Source: Pseudomonadota bacterium (GTDB taxonomy: Bacteria; Pseudomonadota; Alphaproteobacteria; Sphingomonadales; Sphingomonadaceae). Taken from it: 64,000 bases of DNA. Numbering within the stretch: the first letter of the stretch is position 1; each line of letters opens with the position of its first letter. Below the pieces are notes generated by a model. It ran no database searches and was not told the origin of the DNA. It saw only the letters and a list, made by a program, of their open reading frames with translations. Shown here piece after piece: positions 9,901 through 18,389 of this stretch. The stretch is taken from positions 620,001-684,000 of the forward strand of contig JAFAFE010000006.1 in the NCBI GenBank assembly GCA_023423655.1, given 5' to 3'. The translations under genes were made by a program, and so were the position numbers.

Positions 9901-12900
9901 AATAAGAGTTCGGGTGCCACCAGTTCCGATCCGGCATTGTCGACAACCACATCGACCCCTGCGACATTCATGACAATGTCCGTGCCGCTAGTATCCCGAA
10001 GGCCGCCAAGCAACAGGCTTTCCGCGCCGAAATCATTGAGCTGCTGGCTATCGACCAGCAAATAACCGTCATATTTGGATCTATCGGTATTCGTGCCGGT
10101 CACCACCAGTTTGGATGAGGAAATATCGACAAAAGCGCCGCGGCCCTTTTCCTCTTTGCCGGTTTCAAGCTTGCCTTTGAGTGTCAGCGATTTGCGCACG
10201 TCCAGTTTCAGGCTGCCGTCATCCATAGGAATACGAGGCACTTCTCCCACAGGAAGATTCACCCGGACCCGTTTTTTAAGATAATCGGGCGAGGTAAAAA
10301 AGCTGTTGGCAAAGGCTTGGTTATATTTGCTGCGCATCCGCAACGTATCGCCCGGCATGACATGGAAGCCGTGGCTGCGCTGTTCGGCGGCACCGGACAA
10401 ACCGTCAATTTTATAACCGGACTGGATGCTCGATCCGTCGGTCAGATCCTGCACCGCGCCGGGGATCATGGTTTCGGTGCCAGTAACACGATGGTTGGCG
10501 GTTACGCGGAACGCGCCGGGGAGCAACGCATATTCTGCCGGTAGGAGCGTATAATAGCCCGCCGGCAGTCCGCTTCCGCCCGCCAGATAGACTTTGTCGC
10601 CCACGCCCACAGCCGACGCGCCAAAGCCTACGGGCGCAGTGTCATTGTCATAGCCCGGCAATACCGCAAAAATCTCTTTGGGTGCATCGACCCATTCCAG
10701 CTTGGCATCGCGATAACCGGTGAGCCAATCTTTTGTGCCACCAATGCCGGGCGAAAATTCGCGCGCGAACAAATCGCCGCCACCCGCAAGGTCGATGACC
10801 GAATTGGCCGCCACATCCACATGGTCGCCGCTCAAATTGACTGTTTTGGGCGACAGGCTGACCAATTCTTTCAGGGTGAACGGGTCAATCCAGCTATCCC
10901 CGTTACGCAGATAGCCATAAGGAATGATATTGCCTTCCGCAGACACCGACGTCAGGCTTCCTGCTCCAAGAACAAGGCGGCCCGACCCTTCGGCATCGGT
11001 GGTAAGGGCTGTCAGCGTGATCGTGCCGAGCGGAGAGCGGATGGTGCCGTGATTTTCGATCACCGGCGCGCGCAAAGTCAGTGCCGCCGCTGCTTCATAA
11101 GGCGATCCGTTAATCCGGTCGCCTGCAACCTGACCCAGATTGATAATAGCGGTATCGGAGATGACGTTGAAATCACGTCCGGTCGCGGCATAAATCTGGT
11201 CGGCTTGGAAGCGGAGCAAGCCGGAAGCATAAAGCTTTCCGCCGGGGCGTTGTTCAGAATAGCCTACGGGATCCGCCCCACGGAAGCGGAGGTCGCCGCT
11301 GCTTTGCAGTAAAGTATCGGTAAAGCCATCCAGTCGCGTCGATATAATTTCCACAAAATCGGCTTTGACGTGCAGCTTGCTGTTCACGCCGACCGGGCGA
11401 ATACCATAATCGGCAACGGCACCATAATATTCGGTCCATTTGAAGCCGTCATTATCCATCGCGCCAAGTTGGACCTGTTTCGCTTCGAGCAGAATATTGG
11501 CATTGTCTCGCCCGATAAGGCGAGGAGCTTGGATACGGATGAGGTCCAGCGGTTTACCGCCTTTGCTCCCTGCCCCGCCAATTCTGGCATCGCCCGAAAA
11601 AATGATACCGCTATCGCTGGCCAGCGACAGGCGGGAAAACCCGCTATCCGTAAAGGTGGAAGGCGTGATCTGCGCGATTTGGGGCTTGCCCTCAGGCGCA
11701 TCGGGAAGCTTGAAACCGAAATAGCCGAACAGGCGCACAAGGCCCGGTTCGATTTCGGGCAATTCAATCGGCCCGGTTGGAACCGGCAGCACATCGCCGA
11801 TTACAAAGAGCGGGGGAACGCCCATCGCTGCGGCAGTATAATCGTTAAATCCCTTTATCAATTCGTCACGATTATTGACAATAAAACCGGCCGGAAATTC
11901 AAAATTCTGGCCCAGTGCCGATGCCCAGTTGATTTTGCTGAAATCCACGCCGTACGGACTGGCCACCATATTGCCATCAAGGTCATAAAAGCTGCCCCAA
12001 TTGGCATACATTTCCAATTGTTCGGCAACGCTGAGCGGGGTGGCTCCCGCCGCGCCGCCCGTGCCATAAATGCCCTTCCAGCTTATATCGAACAGGCCGC
12101 CGCGCGCTTTTGCGCCGCCTGCCGCGCCGATATAGGTGGCGTCATTAATGTCGAGCGCGCTGCCCGTGATCTGAACCGTCCCGCCATCGGAATCGATGCG
12201 CGTGGGCGTGCGGTAAATATTGCCGTCTTCTCCTATGGTCGGCAAATCCAGCAACGAACTGGTGCCCGACACATCAATGACACTTCCTTTGGCAAGCGTG
12301 ATATCAAAAGCGTCTATCGCGATACGTCCGCCATTGCGGACTTCGCCATCGACAAGGTCCTGCCCGTTGCTGGCGCTCTGGCGCGAGGTAATCAGCGTTG
12401 CGCCAGCGACCGAAAGGCGCGCGGTGTCAAGCAATTCAACTACCGAGTCTTTGACATCGCCCGCTCCCAGAAGGATGGAGCCTGCGGGCGCGACCAAACT
12501 ACCGGCAACGCGGCTATTGCCGACAAAGCTGATAGAGCCACCGATTTCGGTAGAAAGCAGGCTGTCTTTGCCGGTGAAAATACCCGGATTGGCCGCCCCG
12601 CCATTGACCAAGGCCGTGGTGGACGCAAAGGACAGCGTCATGCCATTGCGCAAAGCGGCAGGCCGGTCTTCGGGGGCCATCGAAACAATATCGGTGATCG
12701 CGTAAATATCCGTGCCCGAAGGCGCGAGGATTGACGGTATGGCGCTGGCATTGATCGAACCGTCGCGCAGCTTCATTACCGCGCTGGTGGCATGGACCTT
12801 GGTGCCTTCCATCAGCGTCACAGTAGGCGCAATCAGGCTGATAGAAGAAAAGCCGCTTTTTTCAAAAAAATCTGGAGTGATTAAAAACTGGCGCGGCAAT

Positions 12901-15900
12901 GAGGCAGGGTCACCGTCATTCGCTCCACTGTCTATCGGGGGCAAGGCATTGCCAATGAAGACCGCATCGCTGATGCTGAGGCTGAACTTTCCATTCCCGC
13001 CCATGCCAAAAGCACGCGCATGGGGAAGCGCGCCGAGATCCAGAATATCTTTTTGGCCGACATTGGCAAAGATGCTGAGATCACCGCCTTTGCCGAGGTT
13101 CAGCTTGCCATCACGGTCGAGCCAGGCTCCACCGGACGTGTCGAGCCGTACCGAATCGGGCAAGATAAGATTTGTTTCATATGTTTCCGTACTGCCCCCT
13201 GACCCTAGCGTAATAGAGCCGCCATGGATGCGCGGCAGCGTGTCGAGCGCGACGGGTTCGTCAATTTCATAATCGCTATACCATTTGGCATGTGTGTCGA
13301 TGCTGGTGCCTTCACCCAGCTCGAGCGCCATGCCGCCCAAGGCGACATTGCCGCCTTCGGTGCGGATATTGCCCAATATCTTCATCCGGTGGTCGGCCGC
13401 AAAGTCCAGCGACGCACCATTTTTGAGATCAAGGTCAGCGCCTTTTTCCAACGTGAAGGTGGTGCCATCCTCGGGGTCCAGTGACCCGTCCGGCTTATAC
13501 ACGCCCGAAGAACGCAAAGCATAGCTACCCATCGTCGAGCGATTGAAAAAATCGTCCGATGCCAGCGTCATATTGTCCGACGTTTTCGCCTGCGCATCGC
13601 CCGGCTCATATTCTTCGCCGAATTTGTCACCGAACACGCCGGACAGGTTGGTATCGAGCGTAAAATTGGTCGGGAGCGTCATTTCAATGGCGGAAATCAG
13701 CACCTTGTTGCTGACATATTCGGTTTCGCTCTCGCCTGCCTGGTTCAGCCGGAAAATACCGCCTGCGGGGATTTTATTACGCTGGTAGCGGCCCGCAACA
13801 GTTTCCCCTCTGAGCGTGCCTTGCAACAAGGTATCGGGCGCGAGAATATTGATTTCCCCGGCCTTCCCGCCTTCGACATAACCGGTTTCATAGCGCCCGA
13901 CCGAACTGGAAAAGAGCGGGATATAATAGCTTTGCTGCTTGCCCCATTTGCTATCATAGCGGGTCCATTCATTGGCCAGACCCATATATAATTCATCGGG
14001 GTCCGCTTCGCGAATATCAATGACTGTGCCATCCAGACGGCGCAGCAGCGTCGAATAGACATAGCCCGCCTCATAGGTCGTCATGCCGCCCGACACGTTG
14101 ATGACCGATCCCGGCGCCATGATAAAATCATCGCCGATATCCATATTGAGCGTGCCGCCTTCGGTCAGAAACTGTGCAAGCGTGCCTTGCCGAAGATTGT
14201 CCAGCCCCTCCCAATTGGCAATATCGGTGCCATAACGGCGGTCGATATTAATCTCCTTGCGCGCGAGCGGGCCGTCGCGCTGCACCGGAGAATCGGCAAA
14301 CTGGGCGGCAAAGAATTTGCCCGTGACCTGATGATACCCCATCGGCAGCACCGTGGATTTCCAGCCGGACAGGTCGATGAGCGAGCCTTTGTCCATGAGG
14401 AAACGCGTGCCGTCCTCATTGTCCGTATTCATGCCCGCGCCGCGGTTGTTCCAAACATGAATACCCGCATCGAGCAGCACCTGCATGGTGCCGCTCGGCA
14501 TATAAATGACCGCATCTTCCTGCAAATGGACTTTGCCCGCATTGATCTTGAGCGAGCCAACCCGCTGCTTGCCTTCGGTCAGCGGGATTGTATCGGTTGA
14601 TTCAAGATCAGGCGTTATTTGGGTGAGGCTTTTTTTGCCGAAAATGACCGTGCCATTACCGGGCACAAGCTCGCCATCATATTCATTGTTGAAATTTTCC
14701 AACGTATCCTGAACGGTCCCGGCAAAGCGGATTGATGCGCGGAAAGATGCGGTGGAGGTCATGTCCACCGCGCCATTCTGGATCATGTTCCAGCCGACAA
14801 AATCGACACTGCCGCCGCGTTTGGCGTTGATGATCCCGTTATTGACCGCGTTGAAATGCTTTGCGCGCTCTGCCTGCATTTCGTGGATATATTGCACGAC
14901 CTTGGCGCCGATGCCCGAATATAGGTCATAAGGAACGGTTTCACCAATTTCGTATGTCTGGCCTAAAATCTTTGCATAAAAAGCCTGCCAGCGTTCATCG
15001 CTTACCGTCTGCGGAGGCCGATTATAGGACATGGACGCTTTGGAAAAGCCGATCGGATTATAGGCCCCGACTGTGGCGACAAGGCGGCCATTGATCGCCC
15101 CTTTGCGCAGGTAAATATTGTCGCCCGCCGCCAAGATGACCTGACCTTCATCAGACACATTAATCTTGCCGTTATTGGTCACCGTCGGGCCGAACAGCAT
15201 GGCTTTGCCAAGCTTACCGGTCGTCACCACCGAATCGCGTCCAAGCGTCACTTTGAAACGCAACGGATCATTGGGATCATCAGTCACGGGAACCGGATTG
15301 TTGATTCCGAGCAGAGTCCTCATCCCGCCTGACTCGTTCGGCCCCAAAGCATAGGTCCAGCTATTGCTGAAGACCGGCTCCAGACGCCCGTTATAATCGC
15401 GCGCGTAAGACAGGATGCCTTCGTCAAACTGGTCATCACGCATATAGAGCGAGGAGAAGATGACCTGTTGTGCATCGACTTTCCCGTTTACGGCCAGCCC
15501 TTGCGGCGCAACGAGATAGATATGGCCGTCCGCCTTGATGTCCCCGTCAAATTTGGTCACACCTTGGTTGTGGAAACGGTTGAGCATGATCCAATCGGAT
15601 TTTTCCTGCTGGATCCGCAACAACTCTCCGGTCTGTTGCTGGAAGCCGTGCCAATCGAGCTTTGCTTTCTCTGTCGCTTGGGTAATTGTGGTGACGCCAT
15701 TGGCGGAATCGACATCCGCAACGCCCGTGCCCGTCACCAGTTGGCGGACATTGATCTTGGCATCCTTGCCGATCATCACGCCATTATCGTTGAGGATATA
15801 GACGCTGCCCTTGGCGCGGATTTCGCCATTCACTTCGGCGGCATGGGCACCATGAACGCGGTTGACCGCAATCCAGTCCGCCGCCTGTTGGCGGAATTCC

Positions 15901-16226
15901 AGAATTTCGTTGGTTTTGAGGCGGAAATCCTCCCAATCGAGCAAAGCCTTCTGCTTATGCTGGTCGATCACCATCAACGGGCGACCATCGGCATCCTTGC
16001 CGATGACCGGAGCCGACGCGCCCTGCCAGACCGATACGCGCCCGCTGGCATCGATCGTACGGCCCGCTTGCAAGCCCACCATCGTCCCGAAAACCTGTCC
16101 CTCTTGCGCCTTCGCCGTGACGGGGGCGAGCAGACACGCAAGCGCAAGCGCACCGATACTGACATGGTGCAGCATATGGCGGGTGCGACGTGAGGGCTTG
16201 GGGTTGCTTTGGGGGGTGGTGAACAT
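3960..16226 (-). CDS. Giant two-partner-secretion exoprotein (FHA-like TpsA) with C-terminal STN domain
   Basis: About 4,088 residues. An extended signal peptide (SRRTRHMLHH, then a hydrophobic core) ends near AKA|QEG at residue 40. Residues ~41-260 form a haemagglutination-activity/TPS domain with DNGVMIG (147-153) and an internal duplication: DWEDFRLKTNEIL...DWIAVNR (97-123) is repeated as DWHGFQQQTGELL...DWIMLNR (191-217). The middle ~3,300 residues look like repetitive beta-helix. The region before about residue 3930 (YGDIAAGKGAKTS, DVDLIAPNGIIDAGDAGI) fits DUF3739. Two cysteines follow at 3964 and 3975, then a Pro/Ala-rich linker and an STN domain at ~4015-4087 (RFNVPAQP, ILFDAKQV, ERALQMLIEQNDL, YTIRP). 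The second ATG (16226) was chosen because GAGAGG abuts the first ATG (16235) but is well spaced from this one. It is the last gene of the tpsB-exbB-exbD-tonB cluster. An adhesive or signalling role is inferred. Confidence 0.9.
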   Translation of the reverse strand: MFTTPQSNPKPSRRTRHMLHHVSIGALALACLLAPVTAKAQEGQVFGTMVGLQAGRTIDASGRVSVWQGASAPVIGKDADGRPLMVIDQHKQKALLDWEDFRLKTNEILEFRQQAADWIAVNRVHGAHAAEVNGEIRAKGSVYILNDNGVMIGKDAKINVRQLVTGTGVADVDSANGVTTITQATEKAKLDWHGFQQQTGELLRIQQEKSDWIMLNRFHNQGVTKFDGDIKADGHIYLVAPQGLAVNGKVDAQQVIFSSLYMRDDQFDEGILSYARDYNGRLEPVFSNSWTYALGPNESGGMRTLLGINNPVPVTDDPNDPLRFKVTLGRDSVVTTGKLGKAMLFGPTVTNNGKINVSDEGQVILAAGDNIYLRKGAINGRLVATVGAYNPIGFSKASMSYNRPPQTVSDERWQAFYAKILGQTYEIGETVPYDLYSGIGAKVVQYIHEMQAERAKHFNAVNNGIINAKRGGSVDFVGWNMIQNGAVDMTSTASFRASIRFAGTVQDTLENFNNEYDGELVPGNGTVIFGKKSLTQITPDLESTDTIPLTEGKQRVGSLKINAGKVHLQEDAVIYMPSGTMQVLLDAGIHVWNNRGAGMNTDNEDGTRFLMDKGSLIDLSGWKSTVLPMGYHQVTGKFFAAQFADSPVQRDGPLARKEINIDRRYGTDIANWEGLDNLRQGTLAQFLTEGGTLNMDIGDDFIMAPGSVINVSGGMTTYEAGYVYSTLLRRLDGTVIDIREADPDELYMGLANEWTRYDSKWGKQQSYYIPLFSSSVGRYETGYVEGGKAGEINILAPDTLLQGTLRGETVAGRYQRNKIPAGGIFRLNQAGESETEYVSNKVLISAIEMTLPTNFTLDTNLSGVFGDKFGEEYEPGDAQAKTSDNMTLASDDFFNRSTMGSYALRSSGVYKPDGSLDPEDGTTFTLEKGADLDLKNGASLDFAADHRMKILGNIRTEGGNVALGGMALELGEGTSIDTHAKWYSDYEIDEPVALDTLPRIHGGSITLGSGGSTETYETNLILPDSVRLDTSGGAWLDRDGKLNLGKGGDLSIFANVGQKDILDLGALPHARAFGMGGNGKFSLSISDAVFIGNALPPIDSGANDGDPASLPRQFLITPDFFEKSGFSSISLIAPTVTLMEGTKVHATSAVMKLRDGSINASAIPSILAPSGTDIYAITDIVSMAPEDRPAALRNGMTLSFASTTALVNGGAANPGIFTGKDSLLSTEIGGSISFVGNSRVAGSLVAPAGSILLGAGDVKDSVVELLDTARLSVAGATLITSRQSASNGQDLVDGEVRNGGRIAIDAFDITLAKGSVIDVSGTSSLLDLPTIGEDGNIYRTPTRIDSDGGTVQITGSALDINDATYIGAAGGAKARGGLFDISWKGIYGTGGAAGATPLSVAEQLEMYANWGSFYDLDGNMVASPYGVDFSKINWASALGQNFEFPAGFIVNNRDELIKGFNDYTAAAMGVPPLFVIGDVLPVPTGPIELPEIEPGLVRLFGYFGFKLPDAPEGKPQIAQITPSTFTDSGFSRLSLASDSGIIFSGDARIGGAGSKGGKPLDLIRIQAPRLIGRDNANILLEAKQVQLGAMDNDGFKWTEYYGAVADYGIRPVGVNSKLHVKADFVEIISTRLDGFTDTLLQSSGDLRFRGADPVGYSEQRPGGKLYASGLLRFQADQIYAATGRDFNVISDTAIINLGQVAGDRINGSPYEAAAALTLRAPVIENHGTIRSPLGTITLTALTTDAEGSGRLVLGAGSLTSVSAEGNIIPYGYLRNGDSWIDPFTLKELVSLSPKTVNLSGDHVDVAANSVIDLAGGGDLFAREFSPGIGGTKDWLTGYRDAKLEWVDAPKEIFAVLPGYDNDTAPVGFGASAVGVGDKVYLAGGSGLPAGYYTLLPAEYALLPGAFRVTANHRVTGTETMIPGAVQDLTDGSSIQSGYKIDGLSGAAEQRSHGFHVMPGDTLRMRSKYNQAFANSFFTSPDYLKKRVRVNLPVGEVPRIPMDDGSLKLDVRKSLTLKGKLETGKEEKGRGAFVDISSSKLVVTGTNTDRSKYDGYLLVDSQQLNDFGAESLLLGGLRDTSGTDIVMNVAGVDVVVDNAGSELVAPELLLASKGDIRVTTGSKMATRGKLSGEPSNYVVAAAYQEVIDTKGTPWTSDDVLINPALDQGGVVRLSDGGLIALKRDAAALDRMKELLSDPDKLAAINALRAAKGLEAIQPGGNIYIESGATLESSNSVNLDATDQMLLNPDATLLTRSLGAAAGKISFGAVPDSVDGLVFSNNSLGALTNAAELRLKSYSSIDFYGPVTLASDRTITLDSRALRLMDASDAKVDIRAKNLTLANSIGAGGASTEGAGSLYLSADNIYLEGADKALTGFGSTTITATQRIIGRDIGTFYAAGALTLNAPQITAESGAQLYFDTTGALIANGGADAGLQPFSSSGATVGLTGASVDFVGNTKLTGGTFNLHARQGDVRIGDGARIDVTGGEVTLFDKKVGIDAGAVNLTADQGNLVLAKNALVNVSGSEAGSHAGALNISVGQGEALLHGTIKGDASGGFNSGSFRLLTNRMSDFAAFNATLDQAGFRQLRSFEIANGDVALTGTVKARNLEIIANNGALNIAGTLDATGTDGGNIHLAAAGGLTLVNGSKLLAHALDAKGAGGTVLIETLGQNGAGIAMQQGALINVSGTGEGGRTVRFRAPQIGDDMAIDRIDGTITGAASVYAEAYRVYENVEKIDQAGIDRYTSDAIRFMDNAGAVQARLGSGVSLVAGIELRSGKDMELAEDWDLSGLRFNGAPGVLTLRSVGDLLINANLSDGIVDGQLMKGDSWSFNLTAGANLDSPSSAAVLAGSRLAAGKGSVIVGGTPDTIEYFYDPAYGNEHRLYMVAPDGKFVRREDEGNYHIGWVELQRNADGKYIDPRTGAVIEKDPATGDYADTQYYARRPLAWILFATGGGYSQEAADGTVGYVSGPFDYRNYIQWNNATGYHVRTGTGAIEVVAGRDLVLAERPSVIYTMGRQSADIAGFDKPEMAQYGERGGDISIKTAGSIRASYDVPQLPNGYMGRSGATNEATGLFFRQKDGKYNQTSWWVNHAAFEGGVGALGGGNISMDVTGDVHNLSVSIPDSVRVTGGTDDDVVRVAHYSGGGDLSMRVGGNVYGGVYLVGNGVADMNIGGAMLPGGTISRFNYDCSYLTCYLHTDGRIASIPFRLNPMMLTSTGSFKIRTGGDLYIDSIMDPVLINPVMYRQEEWEDYRSHAIISYGDNASADLFSAGGNIIMSNSGHNTEMVRYSSVPGPRFFHGTDERPGDFAQGILYRLRPPTFSAVAATGDVRILGGMIISSAPKGNLDILAGRNVQIGYTTDASDLRESGRIYLNPEYRGESEGIYMSQALPELLNTVTNYRNASAYWNIAALATAGIGTFYPGTQPFNETFRAELHKGDLVPARIYAGSGDIVSSFAAGIYLPKQTWFQAGGNIYFPSFETQHNNPNDVTLVRAHKGIYFDQSHYGLPTVSVDDGGTVRYGYLQVKGPGRLELEAGTDIYLPDNSVGIVTERTPFGVEGGADIAVSAGFNRLPSYEAFEKAYIDPHGTLADYLKGEDGLSIYLFDREYPRAAGATGEFAKPEPREGLVNYVRRLQGLAPFETLAEQKAYLDTAWTYWNGLSTDYKTPFYRSVLFLELRTTGRETNDPKSDRYNSTKRGYDVIATLFPGAEKEKSENWAGDYETFASRIISNAGGKVELVIPGGQVELVNVVASAAQTGQPAAEGDRGNALRSGIVTTNGGEINILTHDAVTLNESRILTTKGGNVMIWSSYGDIAAGKGAKTSISPPFFDYLFDNYARIVREPAGLPTGAGIGTLATVDGTPPADVDLIAPNGIIDAGDAGIRVSGNFNAVAVEILGADNIEVAGVVTGLPEKPAAPPTSLDTGDLAARGSGLEKELANATKQVREGAAVTTPSLIEVLVTGFGKGCPDGETYRDGRCVPAAARPRPQTRSMQDATPVASRPAAQRPDAPAPAPKLVRFNVPAQPTDDAIRAVGKLAKINILFDAKQVGNRIAPAVRGTMAPERALQMLIEQNDLQVVQVTPNSYTIRPRA

Positions 16227-16256
16227 GACAATCATCCTCTCGGTGAAGCGCCGATA

Positions 16257-16808
16257 TTATTGGGGAGTTGAAGGGGGTGCGGGCTTGGTGGCCGGATCAG
16301 CGGCCTGCTGCTGCTGTTGCTGCTGTTGTTTGGCCTCCGCAGCCTCGCGTTGCCGGGCAAGGTCTGCGTCCATGCGCTTTTGCACGGAAGGCGGGAGCGT
16401 ATGCTCGTAAATGCGGGCCGCACGGAGCTTGTCTTCATACTCCTGTTTCAGATTTTCCATCCGGACCCGCCCGGTCTGGAAAAACGGATCATAGCTTTTA
16501 TTCTTCATCAGCCGGTCGAGCATCGCTTGGGCCACTTCGTAAAGTTCGGCATTACGCGTGCGTCCAAGTTCGATAAGCTCGTCCCGCAGCGCCAATTCCG
16601 TCCGCAGTCGTCTGACCTCTTTGCGGGCATTGTCGAGCGCGACGGCATCCCGCCGCACGGCTTCGGCAGCCGCAAGACTTTGGGCATCGGATGCGTCTTT
16701 GCTGGCGGTTGGTGTCGCGGGGGCAGCAGCGACCTGCGCCGATGCGCCGGTGCCGCCCGCCAAGAATGCGACAGCAAGAGCGGCGATAAAGCGGAAAGGA
16801 CGGTTCAT
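16257..16808 (-). CDS. Periplasmic coiled-coil, Gln-rich hypothetical protein
   Basis: A 183-residue protein with a signal peptide (MNRPFRFIAALAVAFLAGG, cleavage near ASA|QVA). The mature part has an Ala-rich helix, a long predicted coiled coil (AAEAVRRDAVALDN through ELYEVAQAMLDRL, about residues 45-100) and a second helix ending in a run of eight to nine glutamines and a Pro-rich tail. No known family is recognised. The ATG at 16808 has GGAGGG upstream; a TTG at 16826 that overlaps the porin stop codon is less likely. It sits between the porin-like gene and the exoprotein gene in one operon, so it may be a periplasmic chaperone or tether for the giant exoprotein; that is inference from position only. 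Confidence 0.7.
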   Translation of the reverse strand: MNRPFRFIAALAVAFLAGGTGASAQVAAAPATPTASKDASDAQSLAAAEAVRRDAVALDNARKEVRRLRTELALRDELIELGRTRNAELYEVAQAMLDRLMKNKSYDPFFQTGRVRMENLKQEYEDKLRAARIYEHTLPPSVQKRMDADLARQREAAEAKQQQQQQQQAADPATKPAPPSTPQ

Positions 16809-16822
16809 AGCGGCCACCCTCC

Positions 16823-18364
16823 TCAAAATCCGGTACGGACATGGACTTGCAGCACGTCCACCGCATAGGGCGCGCCTGCAATCTGGTTGGTACTCAACCA
16901 GCGAAGGCCAAGCGTTGTGTTGCGGAACACCGCATATTCGCCTTCAAGCAAATAGCCTTTGACGTTGGTGCCGCCGAGACCGAAATCGCTGTCGGTTAAA
17001 ATGTCCAGCACCGCATCGGTTTCAAGATGCTTATAGGCTGCCGCAAGCCGCCAATCGCCGGGATTGGTCAGACGACGGCCGGGCAGTTCCGATCCGACAT
17101 CAAGCCGCACCTGCCAACCCTTGTCGCCGGGCTCGACACCGGGTTCGACGCGCAGCGCTTTGATTTCATTCGCATCGAAAGCAAGATTCTGGATATATTC
17201 GCCGGTCACGCCGATTGCGATATCGGGCGTGCGATAACCTACGCTCCCCGTAACAGCGAGAATATCATATTCGGACGCAAGACCGGGCAAGGAGGTCAGC
17301 CCGTCATTGCGGATATTGAAAATCGAGTTGCCGCGCGAGAGATAAACCGGGGCCGTATAATCGTTAAGCCGCGAATTGACCGTATTTTTCTTCGACTGCA
17401 TCCGCTCGAAATCATAATAAGCGCCCGCAAGCTTGAAGCTCAGCCCGCTTTCCAGTTCGGCATCGACACCGACCTGACCACCGACCATGAACCGGTCGGA
17501 ATAAAGTTCCCGTTCCTGCATCGGGAAATAGCCGCCTGTGGCGAACAGGCGCGCAGGGCCGATTTTATGGTTGGCCACAAGGACCGCGCCTTCGGGATTA
17601 ACGTCGCCGTCCCACATCATGTCGGTCGAATAAAAAGGGTTGGGCATCCGCCCAGCGACAAGTGCGACTTGGTCCACCGGACGGAGTTCGACATAAGCGC
17701 GGTCGATATATACGCCGTCATGCGCAAAGAAATCGCCCAGCGTACGGTTGGTCGATACAATGCCGGGCGCATCGCCCGACCCCAGACGCAAACCGAATTT
17801 GACCTGTTTGCTGATCTGCGCATTGACGCCCAGCAGCGCATGATAACGCATACGCCCGCGATCCTGCGTCGAGTTCATGGATGGCGGTAATTTAAGCGGC
17901 GCCCCACCATCGCTGATAATCTGGTTGAGATCGGGGAAAAAAGGGAAATTATCCTTATCGAAATTTTCATATTGGTAACGCGCACGAAAATCGCCGGTCA
18001 GTTCCAACCCGTCCATCCATTTGGGCAACACGCCGGGGGCTACCAGCCCTTCCTGCTTGGCCGACGCCATGACTTCGGCCTTGACCTCTTCCTTGATCTG
18101 CGCGCGGACGGTTTCCGGCACATAGGATACGTTAATCGGTTGCGATGTCGCATTTTGCGCGTCGCGCTGTTTGCGTTCTTCGGCCTTTTGGCGCGCGCGG
18201 TTGAGCAGTTCCTGCGCCTTGTCATAAGGAATGACGCCTTCATCGACCAGCAGTTGAAGGAGTTCTACCCCCATGTCGTCATTCGCTTGTGCCGACGCAG
18301 CGGCTGGCGTTGCCAGAACCATAATTGCCGCCAGAGACCGCATGATATATTTGGAACGAAACAT
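16823..18364 (-). CDS. Putative porin (Porin_5-like) with helical periplasmic N-terminus
   Basis: A 513-residue outer-membrane protein. A signal peptide (MFRSKYIMRSLAAIMVLA, cleavage near ASA|QAN) is followed by a helical segment at about residues 28-120 (LLQLLVDEGVIPYDKAQELL; QIKEEVKAEVMASAKQEG) and then by beta-barrel sequence beginning at LTGDFRARYQYENF, with alternating strands to a C-terminal phenylalanine (HVRTGF). This organisation matches the family usually annotated as putative porin. The frame is open further upstream into tonB, but the ATG at 18364 follows GGAGAA and starts the signal peptide, so it is preferred. It lies 25 bases after tonB. A porin inside a TPS/TonB operon could be a surface partner of the exoprotein or the route for a ligand; the sequence does not decide between these. 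Confidence 0.8.
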   Translation of the reverse strand: MFRSKYIMRSLAAIMVLATPAAASAQANDDMGVELLQLLVDEGVIPYDKAQELLNRARQKAEERKQRDAQNATSQPINVSYVPETVRAQIKEEVKAEVMASAKQEGLVAPGVLPKWMDGLELTGDFRARYQYENFDKDNFPFFPDLNQIISDGGAPLKLPPSMNSTQDRGRMRYHALLGVNAQISKQVKFGLRLGSGDAPGIVSTNRTLGDFFAHDGVYIDRAYVELRPVDQVALVAGRMPNPFYSTDMMWDGDVNPEGAVLVANHKIGPARLFATGGYFPMQERELYSDRFMVGGQVGVDAELESGLSFKLAGAYYDFERMQSKKNTVNSRLNDYTAPVYLSRGNSIFNIRNDGLTSLPGLASEYDILAVTGSVGYRTPDIAIGVTGEYIQNLAFDANEIKALRVEPGVEPGDKGWQVRLDVGSELPGRRLTNPGDWRLAAAYKHLETDAVLDILTDSDFGLGGTNVKGYLLEGEYAVFRNTTLGLRWLSTNQIAGAPYAVDVLQVHVRTGF

Positions 18365-18389
18365 TGAATTTTCTCCGTGAAAAATCTGG

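Noticed and set aside
11370..12734. 454-codon open frame on the plus strand
   Set aside because: Antisense to the giant exoprotein gene, no recognisable domain or start signal.
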